A stretch of 64,000 nucleotides of DNA from Ascochyta rabiei. Its lineage: Eukaryota > Ascomycota > Dothideomycetes > Pleosporales > Didymellaceae. Position 1 is the first letter of the stretch; the number at the start of each line of letters is the position of its first letter. The notes below the pieces were generated by a model. That model was not told the origin of the DNA. It searched no databases and saw nothing but the letters and a program-made list of their open reading frames with translations. The position numbers were made by a program, and so were the translations under genes. Positions 12,048 through 23,202 of the stretch are shown here, one piece after another. Location: NCBI RefSeq assembly GCF_004011695.2, contig NC_082414.1:806001-870000 (forward strand). The letters run 5' to 3'.

Positions 12048-14293
12048 CTAACGCACCGGCTCTTGTCTTCTCCACCCCTCTTTTCTGTTGCCATTGTTCG
12101 AGGAGGCGGCAGGTCTTGCATTCTCCACTTCCTGAAAGCGCTTTAGTTGTTTATGAGACTGCTCTTCGTCCCTCGCACCATCAGTCTGTAGTGTCGCGTC
12201 TGATCTGCCTTGAGCATCTCCAGACCCCTCGGTATGTGTGGAGGTCGTTTGATCAGTGGAGGTTTCTTCTTCGGCGTAATCTGTATCTGCAGTACCGTTT
12301 GCCGGGTGGTTGACGTAGAGCGATGCTTGCACCTCGGGGTCCACATCAGCTTTCCTTTTGCCTTTGACGCCACTTGATGAAGAACAAAGGTTGCTGTGAG
12401 ACATAGTACCGTGATCCTGCTGCATGTTGTGACGGCAGGGAAACAAACCGTCATGAGGCTCTGCGGAGGGCTTGGAGAATCGATTCACGCTAGGTTCGCC
12501 GTGCTGCGGATAGGTGTAGTATTCGTCAGTAGATGAATTGCTGGTCTCGTCAACGACTCGTGGGATGTGCCGCAAGCTTTGATGCCCATCGGGAGACTGT
12601 TCTGTGTCTCGTTCACAGTCTGTCCTATGGGAGGCTATATGTGGATCTGGAAACTCAGGCTTTACAGACTTAGCGTTAACGTCTCCAAGAGTCGTAAATT
12701 CACTCTTGTCCTCTAAGTATGACGACAGGATGTCATACAAACTATGGTCGTAATATGCCCTGGGGTCTCTAACGCTTGGGGTCGCGTTTTTCATGTTGTG
12801 AAACCCAGCGCGAGACTGGAGGTTGTGCAGAGCATCTATTTCATCCGACTCAAAGTAGGGGTCGGCCTCTCTCTCTCGGCTATCGAAGGTCCGTTGCTAG
12901 TGGCGACTCGAGTTGGAAGTATCGCATGGCAGATATTGGACTCTGCCACGATCTGGAATGATTATAGCTGCGTCTTGAATGGTAGGCCCCGGTAGAGACT
13001 TCGTTCTGTCTGAGGTTTGGACTGACGAGAACGATCTAGTCTGACTACCTTCAGGCATCGGGCAACAGTAGTCTGGCCTTGGCGGAGCTTTTGGTCTTGA
13101 ATGCAAACTAGACGAGCTATTGGAAGCATCTTGAACCTGGGAGCTTGCTGTCGGTGCCCACAGCCACGGGTGCAGTCCGTGGTTGGAGTTGAGTGGTGCA
13201 TGTCTGATTAGCTTGTAACTTCTTCGGGACCACGCATCATCCTCAGAAAGAGTTGTTGTGAGTCGCTGCTTTGGTACAGACAGCAACCATGGGTTTGATG
13301 CCAGCGGACGAGATTTATCGTTGGGCTGGTGCCGCAAATGCTTTAGACGTGTAGGTTCTAAGATTTATTTCCGATAATCATTGTGTGAACCTCGCCAGTG
13401 GAGCGCACTTGAGGCTCGAGAACAACGCGATTTCCTCGCTGTCGTTGTTCGTCCCCCAGCGTTGGAACCTGCAACGAGGATAGAGCTACCATCGGCTATC
13501 GCCTGCAGCTACAGATTAGTGACCCGAAGAAGATTTCTTGAGGGCTTTGCTTACTTTCAAGATCAACAACTGTCGAAGCACCATGACTATCTGAAGAAGA
13601 TGTAGCATCAGCCTCCTCTGGTTGCTCTGGCTGCTCCGCTTTTGCCCTCTCCATCCTTCGGCTCGATTTTGTTCTTAGGTTCTTCTCGAGTCGCACTGAT
13701 GCCACTACTGGAGGGTAGTAGTGTTAAACTTGAACTGTCGTTTAGAGACAGCTGTTGGTAGTCCATATGGTTGGTGGGTACCCGTGTAACTACTTCTGAG
13801 GTGTCGTTTGAAACTACTGTCAATGATCCAGTTTGTAGGCCAGAACCGTGAACAGGTCTAGGAGATCTAGGGTCGGGAGCGAGATGGCTCTCATGACTCT
13901 TGTGTTCACCGCCAACATGGTGCTGAGGTGAGATTTTTGCTGCTTCCCGATGCATCGGACAATTCGACATTGGAGTTGGATCCCAAACTGTGGGATAGTG
14001 ATAGACTCCCTGTGTCCTTCGAAGGACCACCTGATATTCAAGGGGTACCTCTCGGGCACTTGCTTGGGGCTTGGAGGTGCGGGTGAGGTTGTCGAGCTAC
14101 GATCGTCCGAGTACATGGCCTTCAGTGCGTTCTCTCCGGATAGCTGTTGCTGCAACATGAGACTGTGGTTTGTGCGAACCACCTCCGGGGTCACTGAAGT
14201 GCTATGATTATGTGTTATTGGCTGCTTGCCCTTGTCACACTTCTGCGGCGTGTCATCCAACTGCTGGCTGTTCTCAGACATTCTCTTTGCCAT
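12048..14293 (-). pseudogene. Ser/Thr-rich disordered protein gene, frame-disrupted; probable pseudogene or misread multi-intron gene
   Basis: On the minus strand four blocks have the same Ser/Asp/His-rich character: 14293 to about 14030 (ATG start, MAKRMSENSQQ), about 14030-13608, about 13705-13556, and 13349-12048. They lie in different frames. A good donor (GTAAGC, from about 13555 downward) ends the third block, but I could not find a splice set joining all blocks without stops. In the last block the frame is interrupted by one TAG at 12897-12899; protein-like sequence continues in the same frame on both sides (SNSSRH before, QRTFDSRERE after) and then to 12048. Either the gene is decayed, or a weak 45-bp intron removes the TAG. 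No known domain is seen. Confidence 0.45.
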
Positions 14294-14453
14294 GGTAATG
14301 AGCTAGTAACTGGTAAAACGACAGAGATAATATCAAGAAACGAACGATGTTGAACCACGAAAGTAGCGATAATCTGGGTGAGTCGTATCAAAGTGCAGCG
14401 TGGGATTCGTCATTTGGAAGAAGTAGGCCGCACGTGGCTGCACCGCAAGTACT

Positions 14454-15328
14454 TCAAGGCGGCACTTCCTTGCCATCCCAGTCCCAGCACTTGCCTCGTC
14501 CATCCACTCCTACCTGCTTGACCACATCCACGAGCCGCTCTGCGACAAACTCTTTCTCGAAGAGCTTATCCTCTTTAACACCGCCCCAAAATTCTTTGCT
14601 GAACTCGGTCTTGACCGTGCCAGGGTGCAGAGAAATTGAAATGGCTTTGTCGCCAGACGCAGTTCGTAGGTGGTTGTCGAATGTCTTTGCTACCTGATTG
14701 ACACCAGCTTTTGACGCGCGATAGCTGTACCAGCCCCCAAGGCGGTTGTCTGATATGCTACCCACACGGGCAGACATGATCGCCATGCTTGCGGCAGCTG
14801 GAAGTCCCTTCATAGCCTCCACGTCCTCCTCAAACGACGCACTTTTCTTGGGCAAGAATGATGAGAAATGCTTGATCATGAGCATCGGCCCTAGCGTGTT
14901 GGTTTGGAAGGTTAGCAGCGCATCTCTGGCATCGATTTGAGCTGGCGACTTTTCAGGGAAGAGCAATCCTGGGACGAAGAACGCAAGCTGGAGCCGATGG
15001 TCTCCTGGCTTAAACTTCTCCTTGCATACGGCGGCTGCATCTGCAATTGTTGATTCGTCTGCAGTGATTTCTTAGCCTTTGCAGTCATGTTTGGGAGCAC
15101 GCAAGGCATGGCTGGCAGCACATCTGTAAACATACCCGTAACGTCGAGTTTAAGCATCTTCAGCCGTGCCTCGTCGACATCTAACCCTTCAAGGAGCTGC
15201 TCTTTCGTCCTATCGAGATCTTTACGCGCCGTCGCGACAACAGGCGCATTGGTGGTCTGGAGTACTCTTCTGGCAAGCGCGAAGCCAATGCCTCGCGAGG
15301 CAGGCGAGATCATGGACCATGGTGGCAT
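14454..15328 (-). CDS. Short-chain dehydrogenase/reductase (SDR)
   Basis: Two exons, 15328-15136 and 15058-14454, give about 265 residues. The intron has a GTATGT donor and TGCAG acceptor. Splicing creates a typical Rossmann fold: the cofactor loop SPASRGIG near residues 8-15, an ATARK motif after beta-2, LDVTDE at beta-3, and the catalytic YRASK (Tyr-x3-Lys) following a Ser-containing SARVGS strand. It is expected to use NAD(P)H to reduce or oxidise a carbonyl or alcohol; the substrate is unknown. The usual TG at the start of the glycine motif is SP here, a variant I recall from a fungal SDR subgroup. The protein ends just past GKEVPP, as is common for the classical length. The gene stands alone between the disrupted Ser-rich gene and a long intergenic region. 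Confidence 0.88.
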
Positions 15329-17769
15329 CGTGACAACAATGAACGATCTGCGACGTGTACGATCATGTTTGACGGCTTTACACCATAGATTTGAGGTTGA
15401 TGGAACCGTGGTCGAAGCGCGATCGATGATGACATACTTGCCCTATCGATCGAACTAATCATTCTAAGCGTAGCGTATACTCTGCATCAAATCGTCAAAC
15501 ACGACACTGCGAATGCTCGTTGCATCTCTTCAAGTTCAAAAGATGGATATCGAGCAGCAATCATCTCAACTATACTCTCAAAGCTTTGCGTTATCCACTT
15601 CGGCAGTATATGTTTCTTGTCTGCTGAATTCCGGCCTGCACACTGACCAAACTGCTACTATTCCACTGCACCTACAGATGCTACGTTGAACGATACCATA
15701 GGCTACACTTCTGCATATCGTACGCGTGATCCTCAGACAACACTTATCCATACATGCTTCCACTGCCCGAAGCTTTAGCGTTACAGCTACAATGAAAGCT
15801 CTGTAGGCAAATTGTGCATGTGTACTCAAAGGTCATGGTATCAAGGCTCATCAACGACATCCATCATACCTGGACTCCTCGTCTACCTGGTGGTTGAAAT
15901 CACAGCCTGGTGCCTGAAACCACAGCCTGATGCTAGTCGGTTTGCAAGGATTAGGAGTACCATGTAATCTGTCGCCTGTTCAAACAGCCTTTGCAAAAGT
16001 ACGTCCAGAGTCAGCTCACAAGTGGTCGTCGTTTGGTGGCGGCGGCCCTCTCGACGGAACTCTGTAGAAGCTCGTTCCAACGACAAACCTGCTGATGATC
16101 TTGTTCTTTCGCAGTCTGTGAGATATAGTATACCAGACATCTATCATTCTTCAGCCATGTGCGGATGTTGGTAGACAGTACACTCGGTCTCAACCGTTGT
16201 CCGGCGACCGAAGCGTGGTCTGAGTACTCGAAAGTCTAGCGATCACAGCACTCTGTCTTACAGCCATTGCCACATACTTTGTCGACTGGGATTGTTTCAA
16301 CGGCCTTCAGCTCATGCACACAGACCGATGAAGCCTACCAGCCATCTGCGGGAGTAAGACACTCGGCAAACTCGCAGGATGGGAGGAACGTAAAACTGGA
16401 GGCGTACGTTGTTCCTTCCAGATAGCACATGTTGCCTTGCTGCTGACAGTGTGAGAGTGGGTTGTTGGACTTGAGAAGCAAACGGCCTTGAGATAACTGG
16501 GTATCCACCTCCGAAAGGCTTTGCGGGTAGAAGTCGACGAATGGGTGTGAACCCGCAGTTGCGCGCAAATCACAGTCCATCTTTGTAGATGGTGATCGCT
16601 GTCAACTGTCATTGTCTAACCCGCCAACATCACATCGTCGTTGCCTATTCAAGCCGAGATGAGTATCGGGAATCTCGATTTGTTGGTGCATGTGCGTAAC
16701 ACCGTGTGTGATGAAGCCTGGTTTCACGACTCGATGTTGTGTCCGCTACCAGACATTGCCTGTTCGTGATTTTTGTTTCTCATGTATCCCACTGTCTGAG
16801 ATGCAGAGTGCAACGCTGCACCTTCTACGTTGCTTCGAAAGCTTCGAGTCTGTGGTAGCCGACGCCAGCGTGACACAACCGTGGCTCAGAGCATCTGTGT
16901 ACGACTGCGTGACTGCGGTATTAGGGAAGACTGGCTATGCTTGGCCAAGCGCCGGGTGGTACTGCAATAAGCACTTGTCGTGCACGGCGCGCCCCATGTT
17001 GCTTTCTTCCCGAAGCATACCGAGTCCTTGAGAACCACAAGGAGGAGAGGGAACGCGAAACCGCCACAGTTGGGCAAAGCGGCTGTGCCAGGGTACGGAA
17101 GGCGTCAGATGGTGGACTTGGGCAGCATAACAAGGGTCATGATGAGGTAGCAGAAAGTGAGATAACGAGTTGTCTGGTCCCTGGGGGCAGTAGACTCGGC
17201 TGTCTCCTCGCACGACCCCGCAGTACGATGCAGCAGCGCATTTTAGGAGTCGCAGAACGTAGAAAGGGTAGCTTGCTGTTCAGAAGCAGAGATGGGCTAG
17301 GATGGGAAAATATGCCCAGAGCGGCTAGGCTCCATGGAGTCAGCTACGCAAAGTGGTTGTTTTTAGCGAATTATCGTATTGTACCGATGTTTCCAGCAGG
17401 GAGGGGAATCGAAATACACAGTACCTCGTAAATGGCACGAGGAAGATGATATAGATGTCCATAGAGACCACAAGAGAGTTGAAAGAAAACACCACACCAC
17501 GCCGGTATCCACGTAAAGACGTACAATCGTCTGATCAGAGCTGCAGCCGCCTGGCTTCCAACATGGCGTTTCCACATGCATATCGTCCCGTCCTTCTAGC
17601 ACCTTTGCAAATAAGCGCCATTGCGTGCCGTACAGCTGAGCAGTGCTCGTGAGCCACGCTGTTCAATTACTTTTTGGCCATTATAAGGGGTATCCGTCCT
17701 GGGCAATGTGCACGACGCCCGAATCGTGGCCAGCTACCAAATCTGGTAGCGGCCCGCAAAATGATGTAC
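15329..17769. other. Long intergenic region
   Basis: About 2.4 kb without a supported gene. The best frame is an 81-codon ATG frame at 16335-16580 (minus), listed separately. Other frames at about 16690-17031 and 16937-17431 (plus) look random. The part next to 17770 is the 3' flank of the MCM1 homologue. Confidence 0.5.
16335..16580 (-). CDS. Possible small Cys-containing protein or terminal exon
   Basis: An 81-residue frame starts at an ATG with A at -3. It has five cysteines (MDCDL, SHCQ, NMCYL, PSCEF, AECLT) and a mixed, protein-like composition (HPFVDFYPQSLSEVD). No signal peptide is visible and I recognise no family. It could be the remnant or last exon of a longer minus-strand gene. 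Evidence is weak. Confidence 0.2.
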   Translation of the reverse strand: MDCDLRATAGSHPFVDFYPQSLSEVDTQLSQGRLLLKSNNPLSHCQQQGNMCYLEGTTYASSFTFLPSCEFAECLTPADGW

Positions 17770-18601
17770 TTAGCCGAGCTTCTGATCTTGAGGGTAGTGC
17801 TGGCTGGGATGGCGGGGCATGCCGTGCTGGGCCATGGGATACTGCTGTGATTGCTGGTGGCCCTGGAGGTAGTTTTGGTATTGCAGAGCAGCCTCGGGGG
17901 TCATGTATGCTTGGGGGATGGCGTTGTTGGGGACGCCGCGGGGCTGGCCAGGCGGCATTTGCGCGTGGTTGTCCTCGGGTGAGTCGACCTGGTTGTCCTC
18001 GACGCCGTTGGCATCGCCACTGGAGGGCTCAGGAGCGTTCAAGCAAGCCTGTGGAGGGTCAGCGATGCCATGCGACAGGTGCATCCGAGGTGCAGCGTAC
18101 CTGGATGAGGTTCTTGCCCTCGGGCTTGGTCACAAGAGGCTGCAGCTTCGGTGTGGTGAAGGTGTAGACGAGACCCGTCTCGGAGACGACGAGCAGCAGG
18201 ACCTGGGTGCCGGTGAGGACGGACAGTTCGTAGGCCTGGGGCAGGGTGTCAGCTGGGATGCAATGGATGCGGCGACGCGCGCCCCTCTCGCAGGGTGCAG
18301 GGTGCAGGGTGCAGGGCGCAGAGCGCAGAGCGCAACAGCCGTCACGGGCACGTACCTTCTTCATGATGCCGGCCTTGCGCTTGGAGAAGGTGATGTGGCG
18401 ACGCGACTTGTCCTGGATGAACTTGATCTCAATCTTCCTGCGCTCGCGGCCGGGCTTGTCGTCGTCGTCGTCGTCGTCGTCGGCAGCCGGGCGCGGGCGC
18501 TTGGTGCCGCGGGCTGCATCGCCGACATTCAGAGCGCCGTTGCCGTCGTCGTGGACAGACGGCGACGCGTTCTGGTCGTGCTCGGTGATCTCAGAGGCCA
18601 T
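17770..18601 (-). CDS. MCM1: SRF-type MADS-box transcription factor (Mcm1/McmA homologue)
   Basis: Three exons, 18601-18356, 18235-18101 and 18048-17770, give about 219 residues with phase-0 junctions. The first junction falls inside the MADS box (GIMKK/AYELSVLTG). The domain (about residues 53-110) has the hallmark RRKIEIKFI, ITFSKRKAGIMKKAYELSVLTG, VLLLVVSETGLVYTF and KLQPLV strings of the Mcm1/SRF class, with a basic arm before it. An eight-Asp run (41-48) precedes the domain. The C-terminus is Gln/His/Pro-rich. In fungi this factor works with partner proteins on mating, cell-cycle, arginine and developmental genes. The length is close to that of other filamentous-fungal homologues. CAA/CAG repeats lie about 465 bp upstream. 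Confidence 0.95.
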
Positions 18602-19014
18602 GGTGGTGGGCGCGCTGTCGTTGGGTGCGGGTGTTTGACGTCTGGCGGTCCTAACTGCGTTTGGCCGGGTGTCTGTGTGGGGAGACGCTCGGCGTTCTGT
18701 TTGGCGGAGAGGTGCGCGTAACAGGACAGGACAGACGAGACGAGTGCAGCTGTCTGGAGTCGGGTTAGGCCCGGGTCGATGAATGGGGAAAAGCAGGCGC
18801 GCTTGGGGACAGAACGAGACAAGTGAAGAGGCGGGTGCTGAACCCTTTGGTGGCGGCGAGCAAGGAATGCAAGGGGAGGGCAAGAGCTCGGTTGCACGGC
18901 GCTGCGGCGGACAGAGGACCGCACCTGCTCGGGCGCGCAGACCAACCAACCGCCAGCCGCCTGATTGACGAATCGCCGCCTGATTGACGAGTCGACTAGA
19001 GGGCTCGGCGGACC

Positions 19015-19027
19015 GGGGGGGGGGGGG
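19015..19027. repeat. Poly-G tract (G13)
   Basis: Thirteen consecutive G on the plus strand. Long poly-G runs are unusual and prone to slippage and sequencing error. Confidence 0.9.
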
Positions 19028-19065
19028 AAGGGTGGCTGGGGTGCGACAAATGCGCGCAGTACGCA

Positions 19066-19125
19066 AGCAACAACAACAACAGCAACAACAACAGGAACAA
19101 CAACAACAACAACAACAACAACAAT

Positions 19126-19181
<56 letters not shown>

Positions 19182-19182
19182 G
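19066..19182. repeat. CAA/CAG trinucleotide and CAACAG hexanucleotide array
   Basis: CAA units with occasional CAG (19066 to about 19125) pass into regular AACAGC hexamers (to 19182). The array is about 465 bp upstream of the MCM1 start, so it may lie in its promoter or 5' leader. Confidence 0.9.
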
Positions 19183-19448
19183 AAGAGCGCGCGGTACGTA
19201 CTAGCAGAGCAGCGTGCGACGTGGACTCGGGCGGGTGGAGCAGGGCGGCAGACCAGGAGCGCGGAGAGGCAGTGGGAGCTTGGCCGCGGGTGGGTGGCAG
19301 AAGGGGCAGCGATAGGCAAGGCAGCGCGACGCAGGGCACACGCTGGGTGGTGCAGGTGCGAGAGAGCTGTCTCAGAGAGGGAAAGAGCGAGAGAGATTGG
19401 GGAAAGAGTGAAACGGGCGGCGGAGGGGGAAGTATAGCAGCTGCTTTG

Positions 19449-19542
19449 GTGCCAGTGCGAGTGCGAGTGCAGTGCCAGTGCAGTGCCAGTGCCGTGCCAG
19501 TGCCGTGCCAGTGCCAGTGCCAGTGCCCGTCAGTGCCAGCCA
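19449..19542. repeat. CCAGTG/CCGTG short tandem array
   Basis: About fifteen GTGCCA-type hexamers with interspersed GTGCC pentamers lie between the MCM1 and tetraspanin genes. Confidence 0.85.
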
Positions 19543-20138
19543 GACCAGACGCCTGCCTGCCGTGGTTGCAGACGACACGACGGGGGGCGGGAGACCGCTT
19601 GAGCGTGCACCCTCACCCTGGTCGACGCTGGACGCTGAGTCGCAGATCGCGCGCTTGGGGGTGGAATGGGAGGCTCGCGGCGGTGCGCGGCTGCTGACTG
19701 CCGGCTGCTGGCTGCCATGCACCGTGGGCCGCTTGCCCGGCAGAGGACGTTGCTGCGAGCCTCCAGACATCGACATCGTGCCCTCACCTCGCTGCTCAAG
19801 CTGTCAGTACGCTTTGAGCAGAGCAGCAGAGCGCGCTTCCCTCATCACGCAAAGCGCCATCCTGCTTTCGGCCCACGCTCACTCCACCAATCATCGTCGG
19901 CTCGCTCCGGCCAGCCCCACTTGGCTAGCCCCTCGCCTACAAACGGCTGACGTTAGCCCCGATCCTGCTACGCTCCTGCCAAACTCGGCATCGCGCGCTC
20001 CCCCCGCCGCTGGCGCCACCAACACGCTTCGCCGCACGGGCATGCCTCCTCCTGCTCAACACCAACGCCGACTTGGAGACTTGGAGACTTGGCCATGGCG
20101 AGACAAACACCGAGCTGCTGCCCTGGGAGGCGCCCCTC

Positions 20139-20140
20139 CG

Positions 20141-20172
<32 letters not shown>

Positions 20173-20175
20173 GTC
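20139..20175. repeat. (CGT)n trinucleotide microsatellite
   Basis: About twelve CGT units with one CAT interruption, about 450 bp upstream of the tetraspanin start codon. Confidence 0.9.
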
Positions 20176-20623
20176 TCTCTCTCCGCACACGCACTCCATG
20201 CTTCGCTGATCGTGTGAGGCGCAACGTCGCGGACTGCCTCGGCGCCGAACATCGAACCACCATGCACCTCCGTGACGGTGATTCGCCCACGGACAGGCTC
20301 CAACACCACTGAAACCACACACGCCTCGTCTTCGTCCGCTTGCGACGCGCCCAGCACAGCCTCTTAATGCTCGAGCTGCCCGTCTGCACCATGCCATGCA
20401 TTTTCCGTCTTCCCGCTTTTGCTGCCGTTTCCTCTTCTCTTCGTTTCTTCACCGTAGCTGTGCCTATACCTAATCATTGCACTTGTCGTCGTAGTCCATC
20501 GAGAGCACGCCGGACGGCTCCGCTGCACTCGACTTCCGTTCTTTACTCCGCTCCATCGTATTCTTTTCAGCCGCAGGACGCAATAGAAAAAGAAAAAGAA
20601 ACCCACCATCACAAACCGCCATC

Positions 20624-21353
20624 ATGCCGAACAAGTTGATGCTGGCCTTCCTTGGATTCGACTTCCTCTTCGCTGGATGTGGAGGACTCCTCTTGGGCTT
20701 CTCTTTGACGTCAGAGGCAGCAATGCGGGAAACACAGACCGTAGCCAACGTCGCGCAAAATCTCCTTCTCGGCCAGTGTCCATTGACAGCTGGTGTCGTC
20801 AATGCCATCTTCGTGTTTGCCACCTTTCTGCTCTCCCTACCTGCACTTTTCCTTCCTACAAACCGTGGCTGGCTTCGCACTCAAGGCTGGCTTGTCGTCG
20901 TCTGCGCAACCTTCACCCTGACCTTGGGTGTAGCCATCTGGATAGAAACCCTGCAGACTCGCCGGAACCTGAGCGTCCTCTGGGGACGTGAGACACCACA
21001 GGTCCAGTCCCTGTTGCAGCAAAAGGTACACCCGAGCACAAGACATGCACTGCGCACAAGCAAGCTAACATGTATACCAGTTCGGCTGCTGCGGATACGT
21101 CAATGCTAACACACCCCCCTTTGTCCAGGACTCCATCTGCACCAACGCTCTCGTAGCAGCCCAGAAAGGTGGATGCATCCGTCCATTTTCCTCCTTCACC
21201 AACAGGTACCTCGACCAGATCTTCACCGCTGCGTTCGGTATTGTTGGAGTCGACTTCATCCTGGTTCTCTGCGTGGCCATGGTCCTCAAGTACAGGATGG
21301 AGCAAGAGCGCTACAGGCACATCGACGAGAAGAACGGCACGGGAGGCTTGTAG
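20624..21353 (+). CDS. PLS1: Fungal tetraspanin, PLS1-like
   Basis: Two exons, 20624-21025 and 21081-21353, give 224 residues. Four hydrophobic segments fit membrane helices at about 6-28, 56-78, 88-108 and 181-203. The large loop between helices 3 and 4 begins with the tetraspanin CCG signature (FGCCG, Cys137-Cys138) and has two further cysteines (154 and 166), the minimal four-Cys pattern. The intron sits exactly before FGCCG. The length matches the PLS1 class, which in several plant-pathogenic ascomycetes is needed for appressorial penetration and septin or NADPH-oxidase organisation; that role here is inference from the family. The short cytosolic tail is charged (YRMEQERYRHIDEK). The family assignment is firm, the PLS1 subfamily less so. 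Confidence 0.85.
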
Positions 21354-22176
21354 AGATGTCAAGAGTAGAGACGCAGCCTATGGAACGGAGGAGAGCGAGG
21401 AGAATTGTGGGTTTGGGAGGAGATGGGACGAGAGACCGAACCACATATACCCAATCCTGAACGTCTCTTTTTTCCCCTCACACGTTTGTATGAGGTGACG
21501 CAGTAATGATAGGACTCAGCGACGCTGACGATCCAAGTATTCTTTCAGCTGTGCTTCCCGTACAGTGCACACGGCATGATTCATAGACCCGAATATCACA
21601 ACGAGAAACAAATCTCTATTCTGACTGTTGCATCTAAACTCAGCCATCTCAAACATTTCACATGTAGACACGAGCCGTTTTCACGCATGAGCCCTCTTTC
21701 TCTCTCTCTCTCTCCCTCCATTGACCCATCCACGAGCGCGAAACCCAAGTCAGCACGCCAGAGCCCGACCAAGCCTCCCAAGAACCCGCGACAGCTGTCA
21801 CCACCACAGCCGTCCAGCCACAACCCACCCACCGCCCCGGCCTCGTCGTTCATCCCAGCGCCCACACCGAGCGTTCCCCCTCGCGCCGGCACCCGGGGCA
21901 CACGCCTGAAACCAAACCGCTTCGGGCGCCCTCCCATCCGGACTCCACTCCCCAGTCCGTCCGCTCTCCGTGTCGGCAACCGGCCAGAGCCTCAAACACG
22001 TGTATCGACGTTTTTAGTCCAGTAAAAAAAAGAAAGAAAAAAATTGTTTCATGTAGGTTCTATATCGTTGCTGGCGTAAGGTAGTGAGTGGTGTAGGTGG
22101 GTCCGGCGTAGCCAGGGTGTTTTTTTTCTTCTCTTCCAAATGACACGGAATGGCTCTATTGAGTAGATTTACATCC

Positions 22177-22189
22177 CCCCCCCCCCCCA
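22177..22189. repeat. Poly-C tract (about 13 C)
   Basis: Uninterrupted C run on the plus strand in the tetraspanin 3' flank. Confidence 0.9.
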
Positions 22190-22469
22190 GCTATTTCTGT
22201 ATATATAATACAATGTTTACTTGTCTCTAGAAGCCAGCATATGCGTGGCACCACCACGATGCAAAGATACTGAGTAATACAAATCAAATCAATCCATCTG
22301 GAAAAATTACAGCTCATCACCCCTGTCGCGCTTCTCCACTTGCACACCTCGGCTGGATGGGCGCTCCGTTTGTCGAATCAGAGAGGGGTTTGGTGCGACG
22401 CGACGGGGATGCGATGCGAGTCAGGAGTACGCACGCCTGGCGAGTGGGACTACCGGTAGGTACGTCAAG

Positions 22470-22745
22470 TCAGGTCGGGTTCGGTTGGCAGCGTGCAGTC
22501 GCGGTGGTTTCTTCGTAGCGCGGCGACGAGAGGGAAGCGTGGAGACGGGGGGCGGAGATTAGAATCAGATGGGGCGCATGTGCGGACTGTGTGCCCTTGG
22601 CTTGCTGTACGTGAGCAAAGCAAGCAACACATAACACGTCCGGTTCTGCTCGCCACAGGCTGCTCCACTGCACCGCAGCCGTGTCCGACTTCTCCATGGG
22701 CGCCTGGCAGCCAGCGCATGGGTCGCGCTCGCCCTGTCCATTCAA
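22470..22745 (-). CDS. Possible small CxxC protein or exon
   Basis: A minus-strand frame of about 91 codons carries two CxxC pairs 40 residues apart (CAGC and CVAC, the latter preceded by EPDVL), which could bind zinc. It is Trp-containing and protein-like in its first half. The only in-frame ATG is after the first CxxC, so a spliced upstream exon would be needed. I could not establish that exon, and no known family is recognised. Confidence 0.2.
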   Translation of the reverse strand: MNGQGERDPCAGCQAPMEKSDTAAVQWSSLWRAEPDVLCVACFAHVQQAKGTQSAHAPHLILISAPRLHASLSSPRYEETTATARCQPNPT

Positions 22746-23202
22746 CGGGCGCCCGTGCGGCCTACCTAGTGTGTGTTCTGTGTAAGCCCGATGCAGACGG
22801 GCTGCAGATGATCACGCACTTCCTCTTCTAGACTGGCTTGGCGCTGCGCCGCGGGTGAGCAGGTCATGTGCCAGAGGTGTCAGATTGTCAGATGGTGAGA
22901 TTGCGAGATTGCGAGCTGGCCTGGTGGGTACCGCGCGAAGGATGCTGGCTGCGTTGATCCCCCTGAACCGTGCATGCTGGTGCGAGTTTTGGTTTGGGTT
23001 GCGTTCACGAATGAGATGGGAAGGAAGGCCTGCTTTCGAGTTGGTGGAGAAGGTAACATGTGGTGATCAAGGATACATTTTTTGTGAGATGCTGCACGTG
23101 ACTATTGGAACAGACAACAGGTCCGTCATCGCGGGTAGATCAACACTCTGAGCGGTTGTACATGGCTTGTAACGACTCCTTCAGCGGCAGGCTTGCCACA
23201 AC

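Larger units (their letters stand above)
18602..20623. other. Intergenic region between divergent MCM1 and tetraspanin genes
   Basis: A shared upstream region of 2 kb for two divergent genes. It is rich in simple repeats (poly-G 19015-19027, CAA/CAG 19066-19182, CCAGTG 19449-19542, CGT 20139-20175). Long frames here (for example minus about 18529-19339, plus 19472-20209) are homopolymeric translations of the repeats and are not accepted as genes. A 16-bp direct repeat (CCTGATTGACGARTCG) occurs twice at about 18959-18995. Confidence 0.6.
21354..23202. other. Intergenic region
   Basis: 3' flanks of the converging tetraspanin gene and the minus-strand PIP-box gene. A Pro/Ser-rich frame at about 21688-22023 (plus) has no recognisable domain. 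A-rich (about 22023-22044) and poly-C (22177-22189) tracts are present. A CxxC-containing frame on the minus strand is listed separately. Confidence 0.5.

Noticed and set aside
18059..19339. 426-codon minus-strand frame overlapping MCM1 and its upstream region
   Set aside because: It includes poly-Cys from the CAA/CAG array and reads through the MCM1 introns in part; only the spliced MADS-box model is coherent.
19472..20209. 245-codon plus-strand frame
   Set aside because: Begins in the CCAGTG array and ends after the CGT array as poly-Ser; no domain and a composition driven by repeats.
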